In this document: piece by piece, positions 1 to 9,133 of the stretch
Layout: the number at the start of each line of letters is the position of its first letter
Numbering within the stretch: position 1 is the first letter of the stretch
Origin: Bacteroidia bacterium
Lineage (GTDB): Bacteria; Bacteroidota; Bacteroidia; J057; JAIXKT01
DNA length: 64,000 nucleotides
Assembly (NCBI GenBank): GCA_026932145.1
Contig: JAIXKT010000044.1
Span: 47,770 to 111,769 of the forward strand
Direction of reading: 5' to 3'
The notes under the pieces: model-generated
What the model saw: only the letters and a program-made list of their open reading frames with translations
Told to the model about the DNA's origin: nothing
Databases searched by the model: none
Made by a program: the position numbers and the translations under genes

Positions 1-335
1 GGCTGCTGATAATTAGTTGTTTCTAAATTCTGGGGCGATGCTTCAGCATTTGATGAAGATGCTGAAACGATTCTCCACGCATCTAAGGTGTTAAAATAGA
101 CCAACTCTCCCTTTGGATTTTTCCATTCGCGCCCCTTCAAGTTAAAACTCACATCAACGGTATCTCCAACCTTAAATTTATCTAAATGAGCGCATTTTTC
201 TTGGGTAAACTCAAGTTTAATAAACTGAGGATACATTGGGTTATCTGCGCATATCAAAACAAACTCCCGCTTTTTAAAAGAAGTACTTACTTGCTGTTCT
301 CCAAATATCGCATGAATTTTCCCTACAATATTCAT
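1..335 (-). CDS. DUF3127 domain protein (partial, C-terminus off the left edge)
   Basis: The minus strand is open from an ATG at 333-335 to the window edge, giving about 111 residues beginning MNIVGKIHAIFGEQQVSTSF. The opening strand, the segment KREFVLICADNPMYPQFIKL and the later KFKVGDTVDVSFNLKGREW resemble the DUF3127 family, a small OB-fold-like domain common in Bacteroidota. The remainder (Ser/Asn/Glu-rich, near SSSNAEASPQNLE) looks like the start of the usual disordered tail. Function is not established; a nucleic-acid-binding role is only inference from the fold. The start is the first ATG ahead of the conserved strand. Confidence 0.8.
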   Translation of the reverse strand, partial: MNIVGKIHAIFGEQQVSTSFKKREFVLICADNPMYPQFIKLEFTQEKCAHLDKFKVGDTVDVSFNLKGREWKNPKGELVYFNTLDAWRIVSASSSNAEASPQNLETTNYQQ

Positions 336-406
336 ATTATTTTTCTACAAAAATGCACACTTTTTAGCTTAGAATAACAATATTTTTATGCGTAAAAATT
401 AGGGGC

Positions 407-534
407 GTGGTTCAAAAAGTATAAAAACTATGATTTCATTGGTATATCATTATTGCTATCATGGCATCATGGTTTTCTTTAACCACGAAGTTATCCCTGA
501 TTACTAATCTTTTTATTATACTTTCTGAACCACA
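407..534. repeat. Short terminal-inverted-repeat element, copy A
   Basis: The ends are imperfect inverted repeats: GTGGTTCAAAAAGTATAAAA at the left and, on the other strand, GTGGTTCAGAAAGTATAATA at the right. The interior (about 437-490) aligns with the interior of a second element at 3605-3877 read in the opposite orientation; both contain ATGGCATCATGGTT and nearby matching blocks. No transposase is encoded. I see no clear target-site duplication. It looks like a non-autonomous, MITE-like element, here about 128 bp. It lies in the gap before the papain-like gene and may carry or disturb its promoter. Confidence 0.6.
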
Positions 535-585
535 ATCATAAAACATCTTTAAAACTCTTGTAAACTTGCATTTAAAACTACACAG

Positions 586-2046
586 ATGTTAAAATTTAAG
601 TTTGAACTAAGTTATCTTTTGTGGATAATATTGTTTGCTACCAGTTGTGGGCATAAAGGCAATTCTGGAGATCCTACGGGTTATATAGATGAGGAAACCG
701 TAACTAAGGGATGTTCTATGGATACTGCTAAATTTAGACTTGCTAAAATTTTTGAGCCATTATCTAAGGAATCCGAAAAGAATCGGCTACCTGCATCCGC
801 TTCCCTTCATGAATATGCACCTCGCAGGGTAAGTCAAGGTTCTCAGGGGTCTTGTGTAGCGTTTTCCTCTGCTTATGCAGCCAGAACTATCTTAGAATGT
901 ATCGCCACAGGAAAAAGCCCGGATTCTCTGATTTTTAGCCCTGCATTTTTGTACAATCAAATTCGCTTGAGCGATTGCAGCGGAGGTTCATATATTCAAG
1001 ATGCAATGGAAAAAATGATGTCAGAAGGAGTCGTTCGCTGGCAGGACTTCCCCTATGACCCCAATAATTGCGACCGGCTTCCCAACCAACAACAAAAACA
1101 AAGTGCCAAAGAATTTAAAATTGCCGGCTACAATAGACTTACTCGAGGAAGTAGCTTCGATATTGACTTAGACGCAATTAAGCAAAATATCGCTAAAAAA
1201 GCACCCGTTGTAGTAGCCTTACCCGTTGGAGGAACTTTTGACGACTTATTCGGCTCAAAAATCTGGAAACCAACCCCAAATGACTATAAAGAACTTGAAA
1301 AATATAAAAAAAGACAACGCTCGGCCTTAGGCGGCCACGCAATGTGCCTGATTGGGTATAATGACAACATAGAAGGCGGAAGCGTTGAAATCATGAACTC
1401 TTGGGGCAGTGAATTTGGTGAAAGTGGTATATTCTGGATGCCATACAAAGCTTTTTATGACTTCTGCATAGAAGCATGGGGGCTTTTTCCACTACCTTCT
1501 AAAATAGCTCCCAGCGAACAACTATTTAAAGTATCTTGTGGCCTTGTGCGGAACAAAACGAAAGAATATATCTCGTTAGAGCAAAAAAAAACCGGTATTT
1601 TTATTACCACAGATGACTACCCCGCCAAAACTAAATTTAAAATAGAAATTAACAATACCACGCCTTGCTATGCCTATGTATTAGGCCAAGAAACCAATGA
1701 AAGTAGCTACATCTTATTTCCATACACCCAAGAACATTCTCCCTACTGCGGAATAACCGGAACCCGTCTTTTTCCCAGTGATTATTCACTTGTGTTAGAT
1801 AACATCGGGAAAAAAGACTATATGGCAATTATCCTAAGCTTAGAAGAACTTGATATTCAGGAAATAAACAAAAAAATTAATGATATAAACGGAAAAGACT
1901 ATGCTGATAAAATCAACAAAGCCCTAAAACCAATACTGATCCCTGCAAATGATTGGTCCGTTCAAACAGGTGAAACCGTAGATATTTCTGTAAAAAAAGC
2001 ATCAAAAAACACTATCGCTATTGTTTTTGAGATTTTAAAAAAGTGA
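586..2046 (+). CDS. Papain-family (C1) cysteine protease lipoprotein
   Basis: A 486-residue protein with a lipoprotein signal (hydrophobic LLWIILFATSC, lipobox Cys21), so probably anchored in the envelope. The papain fold shows all three key residues: nucleophile Cys90 in SQGSQGSCVAFSSAYAA, His251 in LGGHAMCLIGYND and Asn271 in MNSWGSEFGESGIFW. There is no long inhibitory propeptide before the catalytic domain. The last ~170 residues (KTKFKIEINNTTPCYAYVLG then ILFPY, LFPSDYSLVL) resemble a DUF4384-type beta domain found behind caspase-like and C1 peptidases in Bacteroidota. Predicted role is an extracytoplasmic peptidase of unknown substrate. It stands alone, with a repeat element upstream and the acidic small gene 40 bp downstream. 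Confidence 0.85.
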   Translation: MLKFKFELSYLLWIILFATSCGHKGNSGDPTGYIDEETVTKGCSMDTAKFRLAKIFEPLSKESEKNRLPASASLHEYAPRRVSQGSQGSCVAFSSAYAARTILECIATGKSPDSLIFSPAFLYNQIRLSDCSGGSYIQDAMEKMMSEGVVRWQDFPYDPNNCDRLPNQQQKQSAKEFKIAGYNRLTRGSSFDIDLDAIKQNIAKKAPVVVALPVGGTFDDLFGSKIWKPTPNDYKELEKYKKRQRSALGGHAMCLIGYNDNIEGGSVEIMNSWGSEFGESGIFWMPYKAFYDFCIEAWGLFPLPSKIAPSEQLFKVSCGLVRNKTKEYISLEQKKTGIFITTDDYPAKTKFKIEINNTTPCYAYVLGQETNESSYILFPYTQEHSPYCGITGTRLFPSDYSLVLDNIGKKDYMAIILSLEELDIQEINKKINDINGKDYADKINKALKPILIPANDWSVQTGETVDISVKKASKNTIAIVFEILKK

Positions 2047-2085
2047 TTAATTTAGCCCCCGAATTCTAAACCAAATATATCAACT

Positions 2086-2310
2086 ATGCCTGTTCGCATA
2101 CAAAAAGACGAAGATGAACTTTTAGAAACAGAGTCAGACGAAACGTTAGAGGATGATTTCGATGATTTCGATGAAGAATCAGACGATGATTTTGATGAAT
2201 TAGACGAAGATTCGGAAGAACTTGATGAAGACTTTGACGAAGCTTACGAAGACAACTTTGACGAGTTTGACGAAGAAGACACAGAAGAAGACGCAGAAGA
2301 AGACTTCTAA
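2086..2310 (+). CDS. Extremely acidic 74-residue protein
   Basis: By hand count about 45 of 74 residues are Asp or Glu; the only basic residues are Arg4 and Lys7. The chain is a repeating D/E pattern punctuated by Phe, Leu and Tyr (for example EDDFDDFDEESDDDFDELDE). No signal peptide or known domain is visible. It starts 40 bp after the protease gene on the same strand and ends six bases before a strong terminator shared with recF, so it is framed like a real gene. Alternatives are a nucleic-acid-mimic or metal/cation-binding protein, or a chance low-complexity reading frame. No family recognised. Confidence 0.55.
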   Translation: MPVRIQKDEDELLETESDETLEDDFDDFDEESDDDFDELDEDSEELDEDFDEAYEDNFDEFDEEDTEEDAEEDF

Positions 2311-2315
2311 CCTAC

Positions 2316-2363
2316 ATAGGTACTAAACTAAATCTTAAAAATAAGATTTAGTTTAGTACCTAT
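2316..2363. terminator. Bidirectional hairpin terminator between the acidic gene and recF
   Basis: A perfect 22-bp inverted repeat (2316-2337 and 2342-2363) with an AAAA loop lies between two convergent genes. The stem is symmetric, so it can end transcription from either side. The arms begin ATAGGTACTAAACTAAATCT. Confidence 0.85.
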
Positions 2364-2400
2364 GCCGCTTATTACTACCGTTATGTAGTTCAGTAATTAT

Positions 2401-3513
2401 TCAATATAATGTTTGAACTTGCCCGTTTTTTACCAACCAGAGAGACGCTTTTATTTGATTAGCAATAGCTTGGCATCTTTCTATTTGTGAATCTGTAATA
2501 AACACCTGTGTTTGTTCAAATTGCAGTAATTGTTGAGCCAGAATCTGGGTACGAAGCGGGTCTAACTTATCAAAGATATCATCTAAGAGAAGCCAAAGAG
2601 ATAACTGTTTAGTAGTACGTTGATAAGCAATCAGACTAAAGTACAGAGCTATACTTGCAGAGTGAATTTGACCTTGAGAGCCAACTTCTTTGAGTGGGCG
2701 GTTCTCTACCGTGATTTCTATATCATCTCGATGCGGCCCTACAGAGGTATAGCCTAACTGAAAATCTTTTTGCCGGTACTTTTCCCATACTTTTCTTAAA
2801 TCTACGTAGCTATCAAGTAGTTGCGATTGAGAATAATTTAATTTTAAGGATAAATTGTACTCAAACCGATTAAAATATTCCTGAAAATATGGTACAATAG
2901 CTTGGAGCAGTTGCTTCCGATATAGAATCAGTTGCTGCCCATTTACGGCCATTTGTTCTTCCCATGCAGACAAAAGATCATTTGTTGTTTGAGGGTTGTG
3001 TAACAGGCTGTTACGCTGTTTTAATGCTATTTGGTAACGGGTAAGATATTCTAAATAGTCAGTTTGTTGCTGGCACAAAAAAGAGTCCAAAAAGGTACGT
3101 CTTTCGCTTGCTGGGCCAATAATAACTTCGGTTTTATTGGGTAACAATGTAATTACCGGATAATGACCAATAAATTGACTTAATCGCCCAATAGGGTTTT
3201 GAGATAACCAAAGTTTTTTTCCGTCTGCTTCTGAATAAGCTACTCGAACGGTCTCTGGGGAAATCTTTGCACCCATATTTCCAGAAACAGCCCAAAAAGG
3301 CTGAGCAAATTGAAGTAACTTCTTATCAGTAGTTGTTCTAAAACTACGCCCAAGGCTTAAAATATGAATGGCTTCTAAGATTGAGGTTTTACCTGCACCA
3401 TTTAGCCCGCTGATGACAGTATAGGGAGAATCTATAACACATTCAGTTTCAGTATGATTTCTTAAATGTTGTAAAAAGAGTTTGATTAGCACAGAGTAGT
3501 TGCAAAAATACAT
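2401..3513 (-). CDS. recF: DNA replication and repair protein RecF
   Basis: A 370-residue SMC-like ABC ATPase that loads RecA at gaps through RecOR. The Walker A motif GLNGAGKTS lies at residues 36-44. The RecF-typical middle (GHYPVITLLPNKTEVIIGPA, SERRTFLDSFL), the GYTSVGPHRDDIEI block, the signature-like GSQGQIHSASIALYFSL and Walker B LWLLLDDIFDKLD are all present. Length fits the family (about 360-370). The start ATG is at 3511-3513. It converges on the acidic gene through the terminator at 2316-2363. dnaA and dnaN are not nearby, so this is not an origin region. Confidence 0.97.
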   Translation of the reverse strand: MYFCNYSVLIKLFLQHLRNHTETECVIDSPYTVISGLNGAGKTSILEAIHILSLGRSFRTTTDKKLLQFAQPFWAVSGNMGAKISPETVRVAYSEADGKKLWLSQNPIGRLSQFIGHYPVITLLPNKTEVIIGPASERRTFLDSFLCQQQTDYLEYLTRYQIALKQRNSLLHNPQTTNDLLSAWEEQMAVNGQQLILYRKQLLQAIVPYFQEYFNRFEYNLSLKLNYSQSQLLDSYVDLRKVWEKYRQKDFQLGYTSVGPHRDDIEITVENRPLKEVGSQGQIHSASIALYFSLIAYQRTTKQLSLWLLLDDIFDKLDPLRTQILAQQLLQFEQTQVFITDSQIERCQAIANQIKASLWLVKNGQVQTLY

Positions 3514-3514
3514 A

Positions 3515-3652
3515 ATGCTATCCAGAAATATGCGATTTGCTATTCATCAATTCACACCTGAAACAATTATTCAAAGAGGTGCAATGATTTATGCCGTTGA
3601 ACTTGGGTTGTGCTTCAGAAAGTATGATGAAGTTTTTGGCCATAAAGACTAA
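3515..3652 (+). pseudogene. Possible truncated reading frame running into repeat element B
   Basis: A 45-codon plus-strand frame starts 2 bp from the recF start codon and reads MLSRNMRFAIHQFTPETIIQ, then ...RGAMIYAVELGLCFRKYDEV, stopping at 3650-3652. The first two thirds have protein-like composition, and the frame enters the left end of the repeat element at 3605. This could be the N-terminal stump of a gene cut by the element, or chance. I do not recognise a family, and no continuation is seen beyond 3877. Confidence 0.25.
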
Positions 3653-3877
3653 CCTTATCGTCTATGCCAAAAGTCAAACTAACTGCTACTTGACCACTCG
3701 TTGCCAAAGTGCAAAAACAACTAAGAATAAATATAAATAACTCATTACAAGCCAGAAACAGAAGATTTGTCAGGAGGGCTACTTGCTTTTTCAAGAAAAC
3801 AGAGAACCATGATGCCATAGTAGTAATAATGCTTCACCAACGAAACAATAGCTTTCATATTTTCTGAACCACAACCC
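3605..3877. repeat. Terminal-inverted-repeat element, copy B (longer relative of copy A)
   Basis: The ends are inverted repeats of about 23 bp with two mismatches: GGGTTGTGCTTCAGAAAGTA at 3605 and, on the minus strand from 3877, GGGTTGTGGTTCAGAAAATA. Read on the minus strand, the first ~90 bases align with copy A at 407-534, including ATGGCATCATGGTT. Copy B then carries about 140 extra bases. A 67-codon minus-strand frame (3818-3615) starts at the shared ATG with MASWFS; copy A encodes MASWFS followed by a different, shorter frame. No recognisable transposase. Copy A could be an internal-deletion derivative. This element and the site at 3929 fill the 518-bp gap between recF and the molybdoenzyme operon. 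Confidence 0.6.
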
Positions 3878-3928
3878 TGAATTATACGTAAACCGGCTAA
3901 TTTTACTCAATACTACTCTATTTTCAGG

Positions 3929-3946
3929 ATGTGATTAATATCACAT
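3929..3946. promoter_or_regulatory. CRP/FNR-family (HcpR-like) operator upstream of the nar/nxr-like operon
   Basis: The sequence ATGTGATTAATATCACAT has perfect half sites TGTGA (3930-3934) and TCACA (3941-3945) with a 6-bp spacer. This matches the CRP/FNR-superfamily consensus, and the HcpR-type motif described for nitrate/nitrosative-stress genes in Bacteroidota. Its centre is about 94 bp before the first start codon. A weak -7-like GAACTTTG at 3989-3996 would place the site near -60, typical of an activator. That spacing is inference; no regulator gene is in the window. Confidence 0.65.
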
Positions 3947-4031
3947 TTTACCGTAATGCTTATCATGTTTTAGCAGAGGAGATATCCGGAACTTTGGCTA
4001 CATGAATCAACCCGTCTAAAATAATTGAATT

Positions 4032-7000
4032 ATGGGAATCAATAGAAGAAAATTTTTAAAAAACGGGCTACTAACGAGTTTGGGAACGGCTGCTTTTGCC
4101 AGCCTTCCATTTGAGGGTTTTAACAAAATATTTACATTTTTTGACCCAATAGATGTAGAGAACCCGTTAGCTAAGTACCCGAATCGGGATTGGGAAAAGA
4201 CCTACCGAGATATGTGGCAGTATGATGAGGAGTTTACTTTCTTATGTGCGCCAAATGACACCCACAACTGCTTGCTAAAAGCTCATGTAAAAAATGGTGC
4301 CGTAGTCAGGATAGCCCCGAGTTATGCTTTCTCAAATGCCAAAGACTTACAAGGGAATCAAGCCACAGCCCGTTGGGAGCCCAGATGCTGCCAAAAGGGG
4401 TTAGCTCTTGCCAGACGCTTTTACGGAGACCGCCGAGCAAAATATCCCGTAATCCGCGAAGGCTACCTAAAGTGGATACAAAAAGGAATGCCCAGAAATG
4501 CTGATGGCACAATTTCACAAGAATATCTCCAAAGAGGAAAAGAAGCCTTCGTTAAATTAACGTGGGAAGATACTTTCAAATACACCGCTGCGGTGTTAAA
4601 TAACATCGCCCGCACCTACAACGGAGAAGAAGGAAAGAAAAAACTAACTGCACAAGGCTACGATCCCTTGATGGTAGAAGCTACCGAAGGGCACGGAACA
4701 CAAGTGTTAAAGTTTCGGGGCGGAATGGCACCCTTAGGTGTAACCCGTATCTTCGGGATAAACCGTTTAGCAAACTCATTAGCACTTTTGGATGCCAAGA
4801 TTAACAATATCGATCCGGAACACGCACACGGCGCACGCTGCTGGGATAGTTATGCTTGGCATACTGACTTACCTCCCGGACACCCAATGGTAACCGGTGC
4901 CCAAACCGTTGACTTTGACTTAGCTTGTGTGGATCACTCTGACCATATCGTTGTTTGGGGCATGAATTGGATAACTACCAAAATGCCTGATGCTCACTGG
5001 CTTACAGAAGCTCGTATGAAAGGTGCCAAAGTTACTGTAATCGCTTGCGAATATAGTGCTACTGCCAACAAAGCAGATAACCTTATCGTATGCCGCCCGG
5101 GAGTTACACCAGCATTAGCACTCGGGTTCGCTCACGTAATCATCCGCGACAAATTGTATGACGCAGACTTCATGAAGAAATTTACCGACTTACCATTCCT
5201 AATCAGAATGGATAACCAAAAAATCCTGAAGCCTACCGACATCATCAAAAAATACCAGAAACCGGGATTAAAAAATTACATCGAAGTCCTAAAAGCCGGT
5301 GAAAAAAACAAACCCTCTCTAAAACAAGGAATACCTTTCGTAAGCGAAGAATTAGCAAATGAATGGGGAGACTATGTAGTGTGGGATGAAACCAAAAATG
5401 CACCAACTGTCGTTACCCGAGACGATTACGGCAAATTTATGTACGACAAAGGCGTGAACCCAGCCCTCGAAGGTAAATTTAAAGTTAAAATAATAGGGGA
5501 AAAGAAAGAAGTAGAAGTTCGCACAGTCTTTGACCTGATGAAAGAATACATCATGGACAACTTTGACCCCAAAACCGTAGAAGAACTTACTTGGGCACCC
5601 ATACAAGGTATCGAAACAGTAGCCAAAGAAATAGCTAAAAACAAAGGCAAAACGATATTTGCTACCGGAATGGGACCTAATCAATTCTTTAATAATGACT
5701 TAAAAGACAGAGCTGTACTATTTTTAGCAAGCATTACCTCAAATATAGGTAAAATAGGTGGAAATGTCGGTTCTTTTGCCGGAAATTATCGTGGAGCTTA
5801 CTTTTCTGGATTAGCTTGCTACATCGCAGAAGACCCATTCAATCCGGAGTTGGATACCACCAAAGCACCCAAAGTAAAAAAATATTTCCATTACGAATCA
5901 GCTCACTTCTTTAACAATGGAGATAGAATTTTACGGATGGGGAATAAAAACATGACGGGAAAAACCCACATGCCCGCACCTACCAAATCTATTATGGTTT
6001 CCAATGGAAACTCTCTCTTAGGAAACTCAAAAGGGCATTATGATAACGTAATAAACGTTTATCCCCGAATTGATTTTATCGGTGTATCAGAATGGTGGTG
6101 GACAGGCTCTTGTGAATATGCAGATATTGTATTTGCCGTTGATTCTTGGGCAGAGTTTAAGTTTCCGGATATGACTATTTCTGTTACAAATCCGTTCTTA
6201 TACACATTTCCCAGAACTCCACTCAAAAGAATTTTTGATACTCGAGGCGATATAGAAGTCTTAGCCGGAATCGCATCCGCTTTTGGAGACCTGACCGGAG
6301 ATAATAGATTTAAAGATTATTTCAAGTTTGTTCATGAAAATAAGCCGGAAGTGTATTTACAACGGATATTAGATACCAGCCAAGGCATGACCGGCTATAA
6401 ATTTGAAGAAATTGAAGCACTTGCCAAAAAAGGAATCCCCTCATTGGTGATGACACGCACCACCCCAAAATATGTGGGAATGGAGCAAGTAGAAGAAAAT
6501 AAACAATGGTACACCAAATCCGGCAGGATGGAATTTTACCGCGATGAACCGGAATTTATCGAAGCCGGCGAAAACATGATAGTATTCCGCGAACCCATTG
6601 ACTCTACTTTTTTTGAACCAAACGTCATTGTTTCCAAAAAACATCCTTGCATTATGCCCGATACTCCTCAAAAGTACGGCGTAGATACCAATAATTTAAC
6701 AACAGATGTGCGTCAAGCAAGGAATGTAGTGAAACCGTGGAGTGAGGTTAAAAACACTAAGCATCCGCTCCAAAACGCAGATAAGGACTTTAAATTTATT
6801 TTCCATACACCTAAATTTAGACATGGTGTGCATACAATGCCGGTAGATACCGATATTATCGCAGTTTGGTTCGGCCCATTTGGAGATATGCACCGCCAAG
6901 ATAAGCGGAAACCGTATGTTACTGAGTTATATGTGGACATTAACCCATTGGATGCCAAAGAGTTAGGTGTAGAAGACGGAGATTATGTTTGGATAGATGC

Positions 7001-7514
7001 AGATCCTTCGGATAGGCCATTTCGAGGCTGGCAGCAGAAAAAAGATAGCCCTGAATATGAGCTATCCCGCTTAAAAGCTCGTGCCCGCTACTACCCCGGA
7101 ACCCCAAGAGGCATTACCAGAATGTGGCATAACGCATACGGATCAACCTACGGCTCTGTAAAAGGTGCTAAAGAAAACGAAAGCGGTATTGCCAAAAACC
7201 CAAAAACCCATTATCAATCTCTTTTCCGTAGCGGCTCCCACCAAAGTTGTACCCGTGCTTGGCTCAAACCTACACTCTTAACGGATTCTCTCGTTCGTAA
7301 AAATAACTTTGGGCAAGGAATCGGTAAAGGCTTTGAAATTGACGTTCACGGTGCTACCGGAAACCCACGCGAATCTTTTGTAAAAATAACCTTAGCTGAA
7401 AGAGGCGGATTAAACGCAGAAGGACTATGGGAAGGCGCAACCGAAGGAATGAGACCTACCTATGAAGATAACGACTTTAAAAATTACCTCAAAGGCGGAT
7501 TCGTGAAAAAATAA
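4032..7514 (+). CDS. NarG/NxrA-type molybdopterin oxidoreductase, catalytic alpha subunit
   Basis: A 1160-residue Mo-bis-MGD enzyme of the type II DMSO reductase family. A twin-arginine signal ([20 protein letters not shown]) predicts folded export to the periplasm. The proposed Mo-ligand Asp279 lies in [12 protein letters not shown], aligning with E. coli NarG YDWYCDLPPASP (Asp222). The Fe-S (FS0) motif is Cys72-x3-Asp76-x3-Cys80 with Cys119/120 in RCCQKG; the second position, normally Cys, is Asp. The length is below cytoplasmic NarG (~1250) and closer to periplasmic nitrite oxidoreductase and archaeal-type nitrate reductases. Downstream genes supply beta and gamma subunits, chaperone, TatA and Moco enzymes. 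Nitrate reduction or nitrite oxidation are the leading activities; selenate or chlorate reduction cannot be excluded. Confidence 0.88.
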   Translation: MGINRRKFLKNGLLTSLGTAAFASLPFEGFNKIFTFFDPIDVENPLAKYPNRDWEKTYRDMWQYDEEFTFLCAPNDTHNCLLKAHVKNGAVVRIAPSYAFSNAKDLQGNQATARWEPRCCQKGLALARRFYGDRRAKYPVIREGYLKWIQKGMPRNADGTISQEYLQRGKEAFVKLTWEDTFKYTAAVLNNIARTYNGEEGKKKLTAQGYDPLMVEATEGHGTQVLKFRGGMAPLGVTRIFGINRLANSLALLDAKINNIDPEHAHGARCWDSYAWHTDLPPGHPMVTGAQTVDFDLACVDHSDHIVVWGMNWITTKMPDAHWLTEARMKGAKVTVIACEYSATANKADNLIVCRPGVTPALALGFAHVIIRDKLYDADFMKKFTDLPFLIRMDNQKILKPTDIIKKYQKPGLKNYIEVLKAGEKNKPSLKQGIPFVSEELANEWGDYVVWDETKNAPTVVTRDDYGKFMYDKGVNPALEGKFKVKIIGEKKEVEVRTVFDLMKEYIMDNFDPKTVEELTWAPIQGIETVAKEIAKNKGKTIFATGMGPNQFFNNDLKDRAVLFLASITSNIGKIGGNVGSFAGNYRGAYFSGLACYIAEDPFNPELDTTKAPKVKKYFHYESAHFFNNGDRILRMGNKNMTGKTHMPAPTKSIMVSNGNSLLGNSKGHYDNVINVYPRIDFIGVSEWWWTGSCEYADIVFAVDSWAEFKFPDMTISVTNPFLYTFPRTPLKRIFDTRGDIEVLAGIASAFGDLTGDNRFKDYFKFVHENKPEVYLQRILDTSQGMTGYKFEEIEALAKKGIPSLVMTRTTPKYVGMEQVEENKQWYTKSGRMEFYRDEPEFIEAGENMIVFREPIDSTFFEPNVIVSKKHPCIMPDTPQKYGVDTNNLTTDVRQARNVVKPWSEVKNTKHPLQNADKDFKFIFHTPKFRHGVHTMPVDTDIIAVWFGPFGDMHRQDKRKPYVTELYVDINPLDAKELGVEDGDYVWIDADPSDRPFRGWQQKKDSPEYELSRLKARARYYPGTPRGITRMWHNAYGSTYGSVKGAKENESGIAKNPKTHYQSLFRSGSHQSCTRAWLKPTLLTDSLVRKNNFGQGIGKGFEIDVHGATGNPRESFVKITLAERGGLNAEGLWEGATEGMRPTYEDNDFKNYLKGGFVKK

Positions 7515-7548
7515 CTTGAAAATTACTAACAACTAAATCTGAAAACAA

Positions 7549-8676
7549 ATGGCAACAGTTAATAATTGGCAGCTTAAACGAGAAATGGAGTATCCATACG
7601 AAGAAGCTAAGCCTAAAAAACAAATTACATATATTTTTGATACAAATAAATGTATCGCCTGTCAAACTTGCACCGTAGCTTGTAAAACCACTTGGACTTC
7701 AGGGCGCGGTGAAGAAACAATGTTCTTTAACAATGTTGAAACGAAACCTTACGGAAGCTATCCGCGTAAATGGGACGTTAAAACTTTGAAACTCACAGAG
7801 CAGCAATGGGATAATGCAGGCGTTTTTAAAGGTAATACCATCTTTGAAAACACTGCTCCCGGAGAACGTGTACACGGCTTTCGCCCAGATGAAAGGAGTT
7901 ACGCTTACCCAAACATCGGAGAAGATGAAGTTATCGGAACAATGGAAAAGGGCGCGTTCTTCAATGGTGTACATAATGTCTGGATGTTCTATTTAGCCAG
8001 AATTTGTAATCATTGCTCGTACCCTGCTTGTTTAGCAGCTTGCCCCAGAAAAGCTATCTACAAACGCGAAGAAGACGGGATTGTGCTGATAGACCAATCT
8101 CGTTGCAGAGGCTACAAAGAATGTGTTAAGGCTTGCCCATACAAAAAAACATTTTTTAATATGGTAACTCGTGTATCAGAAAAGTGTATTGGATGCTATC
8201 CCTTGATAGAAAAAGGTGAGCAGCCACGCTGCGTAACTACTTGTATCGGCAAAATCAGATTACAAGGATTTATGGAGGACGCTAAGGAACCCAGAAAAGA
8301 TAATCCGATAGATATGATTGTGCGGATAAAAAAAGTAGCTTTGCCGTTGTATCCACAATTTGGGACCCAACCCAATGTTTATTACATCCCACCGGTTCAT
8401 GTACCCAAAGATTTTCTATTTCAGATGTTTGGCCCGGGTGTAGAAAAAGCTGTAGAAACATATCGTAACATGAAAGATGATAAAGAACTTTTAGCAGCGT
8501 TCTTACTGTTTGGAAACAGTAGCAAAATCACTCACTCTTACAAAGCAGAAGCCAATCATGCCGTAGGTTACGACGCTGCCGGAAATGAAATCATTAGAGT
8601 TCCTTATACAGAACCTGTATTCACACGCCCGCACTGGGATGAAAGTTTACAAACATTCCGCCATAACAATCCGTAA
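7549..8676 (+). CDS. NarH/NxrB-type iron-sulfur beta subunit
   Basis: A 375-residue ferredoxin-like electron-transfer subunit. Four cysteine groups are visible: C35-x2-C38-x2-C41-x3-C45; C153-x2-C156-x4-C161-x3-C165; C186-x2-Tyr189-x2-C192-x3-C196; and C213-x2-C216-x11-C228-x3-C232. Tyr189 replaces one Cys, where NarH has Trp, which predicts three [4Fe-4S] clusters and one [3Fe-4S]. There is no signal peptide, so it should be co-exported with the Tat-tagged alpha subunit. It starts 34 bp after that gene. It is shorter than E. coli NarH (~510), like the periplasmic type II enzymes. Confidence 0.93.
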   Translation: MATVNNWQLKREMEYPYEEAKPKKQITYIFDTNKCIACQTCTVACKTTWTSGRGEETMFFNNVETKPYGSYPRKWDVKTLKLTEQQWDNAGVFKGNTIFENTAPGERVHGFRPDERSYAYPNIGEDEVIGTMEKGAFFNGVHNVWMFYLARICNHCSYPACLAACPRKAIYKREEDGIVLIDQSRCRGYKECVKACPYKKTFFNMVTRVSEKCIGCYPLIEKGEQPRCVTTCIGKIRLQGFMEDAKEPRKDNPIDMIVRIKKVALPLYPQFGTQPNVYYIPPVHVPKDFLFQMFGPGVEKAVETYRNMKDDKELLAAFLLFGNSSKITHSYKAEANHAVGYDAAGNEIIRVPYTEPVFTRPHWDESLQTFRHNNP

Positions 8677-8721
8677 TTCAAAAAGTATTATTTTTAAAAC
8701 CAAAATTAAAATTACCGAACT

Positions 8722-9102
8722 ATGAAAAAAATCATTCTAATCAGCACAATATTATGTATGGGTTCACTCTACGTTACTGCTCAAAATGCAGCCCAAGGAG
8801 AAAAAGCCTTTAAGTCAATTTGTGCAGCCTGCCATAGTGTAGGAAAAGGTAAAGTAGTTGGGCCAGATTTATCCGGCGTAACAGATAGAAGAACAGAAAC
8901 TTGGCTGTTGAGTTTCATTAAATCATCACAAACAATGGTAAAAAAAGGAGACCCCGTTGCTGTGAAACTATTTAATGATTACAATAAAATTCAGATGCCA
9001 GACCAAAATATGACCGATCCACAGATTAAAGATATTTTGGCTTACGTCAAGAGTTTATCACCCAAAACCACAGCACCTGCAAGTGCTCCCCCCAAAAAGT
9101 AA
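8722..9102 (+). CDS. Small secreted monoheme cytochrome c
   Basis: A 126-residue protein with a Sec signal ending near VTAQNA, one heme site CAACH (34-38) and a likely axial Met92 in IQMPDQN. The C-terminal tail is Pro/Ala/Lys-rich. It lies 45 bp after the Fe-S subunit gene and is strongly similar over its whole heme domain to the N-terminal half of the next gene. This suggests tandem duplication. Likely role: periplasmic electron carrier between the oxidoreductase and the respiratory chain. Confidence 0.9.
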   Translation: MKKIILISTILCMGSLYVTAQNAAQGEKAFKSICAACHSVGKGKVVGPDLSGVTDRRTETWLLSFIKSSQTMVKKGDPVAVKLFNDYNKIQMPDQNMTDPQIKDILAYVKSLSPKTTAPASAPPKK

Positions 9103-9133
9103 CCTGCTTTAAATAACTTTTAATATATTCAAA

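Noticed and set aside
186..377. 63-codon plus-strand frame near the left edge
   Set aside because: It is antisense to the DUF3127 gene, which has clear family similarity.
3615..3818. 67-codon minus-strand frame MASWFSVFLKKQ... as an independent gene
   Set aside because: It lies wholly within repeat element B and ends in its terminal repeat; copy A shares only the first six residues. Kept as part of the element, not as a gene.
2401..4031. recF region considered as possible replication origin
   Set aside because: No dnaA, dnaN or cluster of DnaA boxes is seen; recF is often away from the origin in Bacteroidota.
8677..8710. TTCAAAAAGTATTATTTTTA resembling the end of the repeat elements
   Set aside because: Only one short end-like match, without the GTGG start or a partner inverted copy; likely chance in AT-rich DNA.
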